Part shown: one piece after another, positions 23,331 through 32,751 of the stretch
How positions within the stretch are numbered: the first letter of the stretch is position 1
How the letters are laid out: the number at the start of each line of letters is the position of its first letter
NCBI GenBank assembly: GCA_033964015.1
Contig: CM066917.1
Location: forward strand, 29,277,951 to 29,341,950
DNA: 64,000 nucleotides
DNA from: Scolanthus callimorphus
Lineage: Eukaryota > Cnidaria > Anthozoa > Actiniaria > Edwardsiidae
Direction of reading: 5' to 3'
Made by a program: the position numbers and the translations under genes
Notes under the pieces: generated by a model
Told to the model about the DNA's origin: nothing
The model's input: the letters and a program-made list of their open reading frames with translations, nothing else
Database searches by the model: none

Positions 23331-24725
23331 GACTTGCTCTCCGGTCGCTGCGCTCCCTCCGAGCAATAAACCAACTAATGGTCTATTACAAATCCTGCAT
23401 TCTGATTGGCTGAGCTACTAATGGTCTATTAGTGATAGACCGTGCCTGGCAAAACCACCACTTTTCTTTGCAAGAAAACTTGATTTTTTCAACATAAAAT
23501 AATGGAATTCATTGCCAAAACTGACCAACTAGGACCAACTAGTTGGTTTATACTAAAACAATTAGATCTCGCGTCCTCATGTGCTATGATATCAATAGAC
23601 CAATCGGCCTTCGGCCTCATGGTCATCATAGCACATTCGGCCTCAAGGTCTAATTGTTAAATAGTACAACATGATTGAACAATACTTTTATTTTAATTAT
23701 TATACAAATTTCGACTTCAAACATAGCTAATATGCAAGCTATGCAGCAGAGTGCCAAAACAGCCTAAGGCTAAATTCGATTCAAATTATTTAATATGAAA
23801 CACTAACACAAAGCTTGGGCGACCTGTGGTCGTGATGCAATGATTTGAGCTGTAATAAGGTGATTTTTGCCTCATTAGACGCCATTGGTTACCAGGGCAA
23901 CGATGCTATTGTTAAGTTTATATTAGCCGTCTACCCTGTCCATGATGCACTCTGTGTGTTGTGTGTGGGGGGGGGGGGGGAGGTATACCAAGCCTGAAGA
24001 AGGTACACCCCTAAACCATACAGACCCTTTTTCATACCAAAATTGCAGCATTTCCACTGCCCTTCTTTATACCCAGTCCAGCCTGAAAACCCTACCCACC
24101 GAGAGGTTTTGCCGCCATTTTTTAAACCATCCAAATCCAGAGTTGACCAAAAAGCTCAAATGCTGGTATTTTATTTCCATGGCTCTGTTCTAGAATGCAA
24201 GTCAACTTTATTTGTTCTGTCTTCTTGGGTCATTGACTTTCATTGTGGTGGTCGGATTTCACATGAGCTGACTAGATTTATGTATCCGAAAAGCGCTGTC
24301 ATGAAGCAGTCAAGCGTTCAGGAGCACAACCAAGCTCGCCATTATCTTTATCGGCAAAATTATAGTCTAAAAATGAATATCATGTTAACGATGCGATCAT
24401 GATGATGCATCATTTCGGAGCTGGGCTTTGGTCACTTGGGTCTTCTTTTACCTGGTTCTCTTTACAGGAACGGAGCAAACAAGAGGTAGGGAAACCGCCA
24501 AGAAAAATGCTGGCTTCAAGAGCAAATAACATGTCTTCATTTATTACATAAACATCAGTGAAATACCAAGGTTTATTATATAAACACCAATAATGAAATA
24601 CCGAGTGATCTCCCGCACGAAAACTTGATATCTCACTACCTTGAGTTTTTTTAGATGTTGTGTCCCCCAGGTTTTTGGGCTTGCTACGGCCCTGATATAA
24701 TAAACAGAACATTACATGACCGCTT
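23331..24725. other. Intergenic spacer with small inverted repeats
   Basis: Holds repeated TACTAATGGTCTATTA/GTGATAGACC phrases (23370-23445), a foldback around 23560-23660 (TGTGCTATGA against TCATAGCACA, and ACAATTAGAT against GTCTAATTGT), and a G-run near 23968-23980. Open frames at 23940-24400 lack domain or splice support. Confidence 0.4.
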
Positions 24726-25017
24726 GGAGATACGAATTTTTATCCTCGTGTTAAAATTTATCTCACTCGTTCGCTGCGCTCACTGCTCACTCGTGAGATA
24801 AATTCGTATCTCCGCGCGACCATTAACCATTATCCTGCGAGATTGCGCAGAATATCGTCTGATACTTAGCCGACGAGGGACGAAGTCCCGAGTTGGCTAA
24901 AATCAGACGATATTCTGCAAAATCGAGCAGGATAATGGTTTTATTATTCAGCACATCGATAAAACCCCCGAAAAAAGTGACTTTTGTGTATTATTTACAT
25001 TTTCCTCAGAGAGACGG

Positions 25018-25052
<35 letters not shown>

Positions 25053-25764
25053 CTGAGTCAATAGCCCATGAGGCCGTGGGCTATTGACTCAGAGCCCATT
25101 CGGGCTCGAGGAATAATTGTTTTAGTTAAATCACACTAGTAGGTCAATTTGTATAACCAAAAACGATCATTTGCCTTTTTTTGGCTTTCAAATCCGACAC
25201 TTTCGCTACTAGTAGGCTATAACTTATAGCCTACTAGTAGCTCGACCAATCAGAACGCAGCATTGACAATAGACCACTAGTGTGATTTGACTAACGCAGG
25301 ATAGCTGTCATGTACAGAAGACAGCTATTGGCGTTCCAATGACCATATTTGGGCAGTGCATCGATGTGCTGAATAATAATGTAATATATATCCGTCCGAA
25401 GATATGATTTTTATCTTCACTCTTCACAGTGAAGATAACACACATAGCTTTCAGATTTTCGTAAAATAAATGTCAATTTGGTATTTCACTGATATTTATT
25501 GCGCTCACTCGTGAGATACATTTTCAACACTCGAAGATAGATAAAATTCGTATCTCCGCGCGGCCATCTCAGTAATATCCGCTATATTCTTCATGGCAAT
25601 CTCAATATCTACTGTCCATCTCAGAATCTTTAGACCGGCAGGTACAAAACGCAGGTCACAGGTCAACAATAGAACGAGTCTACTTGTGACCTGTGATCTG
25701 TGATCTGTGACCTGCGTTCTATTGTTGACCTGTGACCTGTGACCTGCGTTTTGTAACTGCCGTC
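24726..25764. repeat. Cluster of long palindromes
   Basis: At least four independent inverted repeats in about 1 kb: 24726-24813 (GGAGATACGAATTTTTATC ends), 24827-24938 (CCATTATCCTGC ends, interior GTCTGATACTTAGCC), 25024-25121 (AACAATTATTCCTCGAGC ends, arms of about 45 bases nearly perfect), and 25633-25764 (GCAGGTCACAGGTCAACAAT arms with extra GACCTGTGACCTGT repeats). A smaller one lies at 25393-25440. Likely nested foldback MITEs. Confidence 0.85.
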
Positions 25765-26028
25765 TTTATGGTCCCTAGACATACTCAACGAGCCATTCTC
25801 GATGCGTTTTGGACGAAACCCCTAAACTGCTCGTTGAATATATTTTCACTTTCTCGAGCTTCCAAATCACTAGCTGTCTTAGCGGTTTAGTACCCGGTAT
25901 TACTAGGTCTTAGTATTACTGTAGTAGCACATTTGTTTTTCTAACGTAGTCTATGTTCTTTAAAGAACGGAAGACTTGTATCTGGTAAATGTAAAACTTC
26001 GTCTTGCCTTTACATTTCTTTCTACCAG

Positions 26029-26231
26029 GAGAAAATGTCACAATATCAACTGAAATTCCAAGCACTAAATCGCCCATCATTACAATCTCAACGATTCATT
26101 CATCACCATCAACTTCATCGGTCAGTGGCCATCGTGAAAACTTTGTTTCCAATCAAAGCTCAGGCTTAGCAGCCAGCAGTACCCCTTTGATGACGTCATC
26201 TCCTGTGTTTATGACTACAGACGTCTCATGA
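26029..26231 (+). CDS. Possible Ser/Thr-rich 3' exon
   Basis: A pyrimidine-rich acceptor (TTTCTTTCTACCAG, ending 26028) leads into about 66 open codons rich in Ser and Thr (ENVTISTEIPSTKSP, HSSPSTSSVSG) ending TGA at 26229-26231. The composition resembles a mucin-like or stalk segment with N-glycosylation sites. No other exon was found, so this is weak. Confidence 0.25.
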
Positions 26232-26737
26232 GCTTTCAAACCCTAGCTGAGCGGAAATTTAGTTTGGTAACCGCGCTTCGGGTTTCAAATGACATGCCAT
26301 TCATACTTTGTCTGTTACTTATTAAAACGGCGTCAGGGTCGTGGATGATATCTCCGACGCAGTAGATGCGCAGAAGCTTTTACAAGCAGCTGTTGAAAGA
26401 CATTTATGCGCAATGGATATTTTTAGGATTGTTATGTAATATAGTCACGGGATAGGTAATTTTCGGGAGGGCAGGACTTATCAAATGTTCAAATCTTTGA
26501 GTTCAATGACGGCGTTGTAAAATAACAAGCGGAAGTCCATGTTTCGCAATAAAGTATATTCAATCTCATATTGTAAGAGTATTCCGGTTTTCCCAGCAAT
26601 TTCAATACGTTCTCTAACATCCAGCAACTTATATTGAAAACATACAGAGGGATTTTTTTGTCTACGTTTTTGTTTGGGCGAGTTTCAGAGCAAATTAATA
26701 TCGTGGTAATCGGTGTTCAATGACCGGTTGCGTGTAA
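26232..26737. other. Upstream region of the RAG1-like gene
   Basis: Presumed promoter and 5' UTR. No TATA box, Transib/RAG-type CACWATG terminus or long inverted repeat matching the 3' flank was found by eye. Confidence 0.35.
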
Positions 26738-29700
26738 ATGAGCGGGAAGGACAGCGAGATTCTGACTCACATAGAGAACTTAAAACCACTTTGTCGGGTC
26801 TGTGGAGGCAAATTGAAAAGGAAAAAGGACATCAAATACGATGGTAGTTATTTGTGCACAGAATACAAGGACTTCTTAGCGAAACATTTTAATCTCAATA
26901 TTGACAAAGATGCGGCAGAAATTCATCCGCCGCGCTTCTGTAATCTCTGCTATGTGTCTGCCTCAGATCGGACCCATTTAGCTCGCCAAACAATATTCTG
27001 GGAAATTCATGTGGATCAGACCTGCAAAGTATGTTCCGCCGTTCTTCAGATGAAAAAAGGGGGGCGACCCAAGAAAGCTCAGAAAGGTCGAAAACCTTCC
27101 CAGAAAACAGAGAAAGCGTCAACAAGCGCACAAAGCCAGGCGCCCGAACTTGAGCCATGCGAAAGACTCAAGGAAATCATAACCAGCATTTCCCCTGAAG
27201 AACGCAACAGACCTTACAATTCTGATCAGTTCACCGTTATACAGAACGATCTGCAATGCTCGATCTGTAAGGATGCATTACATGTGCCGGTCAAGACGTC
27301 TTGTCAACATTATTATTGCGCCACGTGCTTGCAGACCGCTATGAACACCGGCATTACAGGCTGTCCACTTTGCAAAGCGAAAATTACCAATATAGAAAAA
27401 CCCGACGACAAAATGGTATTAAGATTAATAGCAGATCTAAAACTACAGTGTCGAAGGTGTTTAATTGTAATCAATTACAATGAGGTGGTATCGCACATAT
27501 GCACAGCTGCCCAACCTGTTGTTGCCCTTCCTGGACCTTCGACTCGATCAGACTCCCCCACCCTCACCCAAGCTATGGAGGATTTGAAGCAAGGAAAAAT
27601 CACACCAGAGGTCGAAACATTGGGCCTTATGTTCGTCAAGTCAAAATTCAAGGATTCAATGGATGGAAAGTCAGCCCTTCTAAAAACCCGCGGAAAGGTA
27701 TTTATTATACTTCTGTTTTATGGAAAGTCTTAACAGTCTTAATTTCTCATCTAAAGCATTTTATTATATTTCCCTTCAGCCGTTACAGATAATGCATGTC
27801 CCCCAGGCATCAAAATCAAGTACGGACGTCAGCAACAGACAGAAACGGAACCGAACACGTGATTTGCAGCGAGTCGGCGACGCCCTAAGCAAGGGAGAAA
27901 TCGATGTGCATATCGTCCATCACTTGAAAGGTAAAACCAAGAAAGAAAGGGAACAACTAATAAATGACGCTTTGGGGAAGGATCTGGTTCTTGACCTGCC
28001 CGAAAGACAGACACTAGCAATGAAGGCTGACTTGGGAATGTCCTGGTTTAAACTGAATAAGCTTAGGAGGTGGGTACAAAACGTTTCCTAATGCACTTCC
28101 ATCCAAAGTGAATGGTTTAGCAATAACACTTATTTTTGTGGGTCAGGTGGTTTAAGAAATGGGGAGTTAAGATGGAGAGTGAAAAAAGGCAAAGAAAACA
28201 AAAGCAAGAGCAGATAGGCGACAACTTGGAGGCTGAGTTTCTACCAATGGAACACAGTGAGAAAAAGGCTAACAAGGTAGTGACCCTCATCAAAAAGACC
28301 CCCTGTGCTTATGTGGAGGACATCCAAGAAAAGATTTCTTCTTATGTTGACAAGAATGCAAAGTGAGTATTGGAGTGAATTATGGGCTTCCTCAGTATGG
28401 TTTGAGTATTATAGGCACAGCAATGAAACACGAGTTACTTAATTAAAAATACAGTAAACATATGTAAAGTATCTGTTGCCTAAAATTTTTCAGGGAAGGG
28501 CTACTGACAGACCACCAAGGTTACATTCCGGCAGATAAACTATATATCAAGCTAGGAGGAGACCATGGTCAGCAGTCCATGAAGTTTGCCTTCCAGATCG
28601 CAAACCTAGAAAAACCAAACTCCAGTAAGAACACAGTTGTGTTTTCTATCTTTGAAGCCAAGGACACAAGGAACAACCTTCGTATAGCCCTGGAAAGATA
28701 CCACGAGCAGCTTGCTGATCTTAGACAAGTGAAACTGCAGTAAGAAAAAAAAAAAGAAAAAAAATTAATAAGAACTAATTGTACACCATTGTGTTTATCT
28801 AACATTGTTCTACATCTATCCCACAGTGAACAAGATGTGATCCTTTTCTTATTGGGGATTATGAATTTCTCTGTAAAGTCATGGGAATTTCTGGAGCAAG
28901 TGGTAGGCTCATATAATTATGATACTCATGTCCTTATAAGTTAAATCAGGATGTTATTATTAATATAATAATAGTGTTATCTTGTTTATTAGTATCATTT
29001 TTAATAAGATTATTGTCAAATACTTTCTCTAGATAATTTGATGATGGAAATATTTCTTACCATTAGCTCTTGTCTTTCTCCAGGACGTCATCCATGCCTT
29101 TGGTGTGAGGTTCTTTCTGCCGATATGGGAAAGGAAAGGAGCTCGAGAAGTAACAGTCAACAGCGGACATTAGAGAGGATGAGGCAATGCTTGCAGGAGT
29201 TCCTCAACAGGGGTGGTGGTGACCTGAAAAGGGCAAAGGATTTCTATAATGTTATCCATGAACCACTCCTGGACATCCCTATTGACCATGTAGGATTTGT
29301 AATGGGATTTAAGTGACATTTTAAAATAGTGGTTTTTGTTTCGATAATATTAACTGAATTAACAAATTCTGGTCTGTTTTAGATATGTATCCCTGGTCTA
29401 CATATAAGCCTTGGAATGTTCTTGAAATTCTATGAGTTACTACTGGCAGACTGTGAAGACCTTGATCTCAAAATTGCAACAACACTCTCCCACAGCGATG
29501 AAATTATTGGTGACTCTGAATTTGGCCAACATGTCTCGCAGCTCCAGGAAGCAAGGCGTATGGCAGAGAAAGCAGAGTGTCTGAGGAGCCAAAGCAAAGA
29601 AATGCAGGAGTACGCAACTCACCTTCTCACTGCTGGTGACCAGATCCACACAGAGGAGAGTCCGAACCCTGCCATTGCCCAACTGTTGAATGTTGCTTCA

Positions 29701-30658
29701 TTGCTGGAAAACGATGCTGAGGAAAAGGTATGTCACAATGCATGCCTCACTATTGTTTGTGCAACTGACAGCTATACCATATCGAACCATAGCAAATAAA
29801 CAAATGTTATCCATAGGATGCAACTGCAACGCGCTTGAGGGCTAAGGCATTTCCGAGAGGCATTGGCATGGTCAACACTGGTCTGAATGAAACCCTGCAG
29901 TCACTGAGAGTACAAAGGCAGGCGTACCACAGCCAGACATTTGTTGGCAATCATGTTGACATTTGTTTGAAGGTAAAAATTATTTTAAAGAGCTTTCTCT
30001 TCTTATTTTTAAGTGTCTAAATTTATGTCCTTGTTCTTATTTCACAGGAGGAAAACATCCATAGAATATGCGAGACAGTAGAGAAAGTCGTTCGAAAGAC
30101 TTGCCCTAAGCTGCAAGACGAGGCCTTGGAAATTAGCCACAAGTATTCCAAGCTTCTAGAGCTATTTGCAGTCTGCCACAAGAAATATAACAGCAGCCAA
30201 CCCATGTCTAATGAAGAGATTGATGTTCTTGGTACTTGTTTATAATTATTTCCCCAATCGATAAATCCTGTTCCTTTAGATTCGTGAATATACCTGTTTG
30301 CATTAAAAATCGTTTGTTTACATTCTCCACAGACGCGGACATCAAGCGGTTTATGATTTTCTATCGCACCAAGTTTCCAGAAGCTACCTTTCCCCCTAAA
30401 CTCCACATGCTAGAGGACCACGTCGTTCCATATATTCGCAAGTGGCATTTTCCGTTGGGGTTCTTTGGGGAGCAGGGAGGCGAATCAATTCATCACGAAT
30501 TCGTCTCTCTCCACAAGAACTTCAACGCCGTCCATCCTGCGCCAGAGCGACTCAAGAAAATGCTGGAGATGCATTACGTGATAGTCGAGCCAGAAAACCG
30601 GGCAATTATTCCAGAAAAGCAGAAGAGAAATCTAAAGAGAAAGATGGAAAATAAATAA
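26738..30658 (+). CDS. RAG1-like protein: RAG1 zinc/RING N-terminus plus RAG/Transib-like core, ten exons
   Basis: Exons: 26738-27697, 27780-28069, 28147-28362, 28494-28739, 28827-28902, 29084-29289, 29383-29727, 29817-29972, 30048-30231, 30333-30658; all GT..AG with agreeing phases, about 1,000 residues, close to vertebrate RAG1. N-terminus: zinc pairs C19/C22, C68/C71 (EIHPPRFCNLC) and C96/C99 as in the RAG1 non-core region, an AT-hook-like GGRPKKA, a perfect C3HC4 RING (C174, C177, C189, H191, C194, C197, C209, C212) and a C2HC-type finger (C238, C241, H253, C255). Core: KLRRWFKKWG; LGGDHGQQSMKF (D about 512, candidate for RAG1 D600); LEKPNSSKNTVVFSIFEAKD; GDYEFLCKV..GRHPCLWC; PGLHISLGMFLKFYELL; and GEQGGESIHHEF (candidate for E962). 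Exon 5 lacks one G in a G-run near 28854, breaking the frame. Either a transposon protein of the N-RAG-TP type or a host RAG1-like gene; activity unknown. Confidence 0.85.
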
Positions 30659-30853
30659 GCTCTCTTCTGCGATCTCTTTAGTGCCATAAGTTTGCATTTA
30701 GTGTATATATTTTAAACAACGAGTGCACAGTGTTCGAACCCACGCTTTGTTCGAAATGTGAGACCTGAGATTCGCGCAATATTTCAGCTAAGAACCCAAG
30801 GGCCAGAGAAAAAGCCATTGCGCTGCAAAACAAAAACGTAATAAAAAACTTAC

Positions 30854-30901
30854 CGTTGATAATTGTTCTCTAAACCTTGTTTCGTCCACTGTAGTAGCCA
30901 T
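30854..30901 (-). CDS. Possible first coding exon of a minus-strand gene
   Basis: On the minus strand ATG is followed by 16 codons (MATTVDETRFREQLST) and a consensus GTAAGT donor. No second exon was identified on the minus strand to the left, which is occupied by the RAG1-like gene. Weak but the start context and donor are good. Confidence 0.3.
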
Positions 30902-31816
30902 TTTGCTGGGAAAACCTTCATTTGTCCGTAAAATAGTACATTCCTAGGCCTCCAGCAGCATCAACGAAAGTCCTTTTAAATTTCTAGTGAAGTTTAGAGG
31001 CTCAAAAATAGAATATTTGACGTTTTTCCTCGGTCTTTTTGCATAGACCAATGCTTTGACATCCCTAGCCATGTTTCTCGTCCGTTCCGTGCCAGGGTAT
31101 GACGTTTTGTAGCTATTTGAGAACCAATGAAAAGCCCGCGATTTCCCCTTGGGGACAACAGGAATCAGCCGATCGGGTTGCTAGGAGTAACGAAACCCGC
31201 TGAACCATCTGATCGGGGGGCTCAGCTCAAACTAAATTTCCTCTCTGAAAGATCCGTGGTGTGCGGTGATGACTACAAACTCATTAGCCGACAATTTCCC
31301 GTCAAGCTCTGCGGCAATGGCTACAATCTCTTTTTTAGTGGAAAGTTTACCGTCAAGCCCTACGGTCAACATCTCGGTTTCACGTGTCCTTTACACGCAA
31401 AACGTGAATGCTGCAAATCAAAATGGCACAAACGTGAACGGAAGTGAGTAGCACAAATGTGTCTCAGAAGCCTGCGCGCAAGCGTTTTCCCATGGGTTTC
31501 AGAGGCCAGAAACGTGCGAGCGAATTTTTGACCGCGCGGCTTTTAATTTCATCTAACCCTAAAACCCTACGGAAACCCTTGCTACGCAGGCCAGTCTCAG
31601 AGCAGATTTCGTAAAGAACAAGAGTTTTAATTTTTCACGTTTTCACGCGCGCTCATTGATGGTCTATCTCATCCGCCCTTTCTGAAATCCCTGGATCGTG
31701 GATCCGCCCCTGAACAGGTTAATAGGCCATTTGCACTAAGTGGGTCACGTGACCCCAACTTAACGAGATGTTTTGTCAAAATCAATTCCAGAAATACAAA
31801 GAACCAATTGATATTA
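30902..31816. other. Intergenic spacer
   Basis: Between the RAG1-like gene and a MITE. Short open frames around 31127-31450 have no recognisable domain. Nothing else supported. Confidence 0.35.
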
Positions 31817-31954
31817 GAGCAGATATCGTATGATCGACCGTGAAAAGTGCCGCGGTACTGTCGCGGTGTCGGTATACCGAACCTGGGCTGCTGTGAATGG
31901 AATGAAATCGCTAATGAAATCGCGGTACTTTTCACAGTCATACGAAATCTGCTC
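31817..31954. mobile_element. MITE with TA duplication, GAGCAGATTTCG family, copy 1
   Basis: Inverted ends GAGCAGATATCGTATGA and TCATACGAAATCTGCTC, flanked by TA (31815-31816, 31955-31956). Subterminal GTGAAAAGTGCCGCGGTAC pairs with GCGGTACTTTTCAC. Related copies at 46699 and 54481. Confidence 0.7.
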
Positions 31955-32751
31955 TAGTCCGAAACTCAAGTTTTAGGTTAAAATCTCTAACCTGGAGCAA
32001 ATGGCAGCGAGTTGAATTTTCAAGATTTTATTCAGAATGTATGGGATTTGGGTGGGGGGGTCTCCCATGGGATTTGGGGGGGGGTCTCCCATATTTTTTG
32101 GTCGGGGATGATCGTCGTATCTTTTAGGGGCTAAAATCACGATGGTTTGGTCTCTTTTAGAGGTGCTCTTGATCTTCAATAAATTTTAGGGAGATTGGTA
32201 TCTTTTAGGGCCGCAAAACTGTGTCCAAATTGCTTTTTCTTATGATAGTGCTTCTAAAAACCGTGTAAGAAAGAAAGATTATTCGATAAATTAGAAACAA
32301 ACACGGAAATTTCTTGATGAGTATATTTTCACCTGTTACCTGTGTCCTTCGCGCCTACTTGGTACATAAGATCTGAAAAGCCTTGCACCGTCGCATCTGT
32401 CTTTTGTAGCTCGCTGTCCGTTTTGCATTAACGGTATGACTATTTATCATTAAAAGCAGTTTCCATGGTTCTGTTTTGGTATGACATATTTCTTCTCACG
32501 GCGCATCGCCGTCGCAACGGGACGTTGTTAAGGTGCAACTTTTTCTGAAATAGCGGTGTATACAGTGTATAGCACATCGCAGTTAGCTGCTTTTCTGAAA
32601 TAGGTGTATAGTATATGCCGTAGGAGAGAGAGATTGACTGTCTATATTTCGCTTTGTTTTAGCGTTCGCTTCACCAAAGGCGGAAGGTTGGAAAGAAGAC
32701 CTGACGATGTGGCTTGCGGTTGGCTGTGCTACACTGTTTCTTCTCATCATT
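31955..32751. other. Spacer before the LINE
   Basis: Includes a G-rich repeated phrase GGATTTGGG..GGTCTCCCAT (32045-32095). No coding region supported. Confidence 0.35.

Noticed and set aside
26738..27697. Calling exon 1 alone a RING-type ubiquitin ligase gene
   Set aside because: The GT donor at its end and nine further exons in phase show it continues into the RAG-like core.
30725..30731. CACAGTG, identical to the V(D)J recombination signal heptamer, 70 bp past the RAG1-like stop
   Set aside because: No A-rich nonamer at 12 or 23 bases, and a 7-base match is expected by chance in 64 kb.
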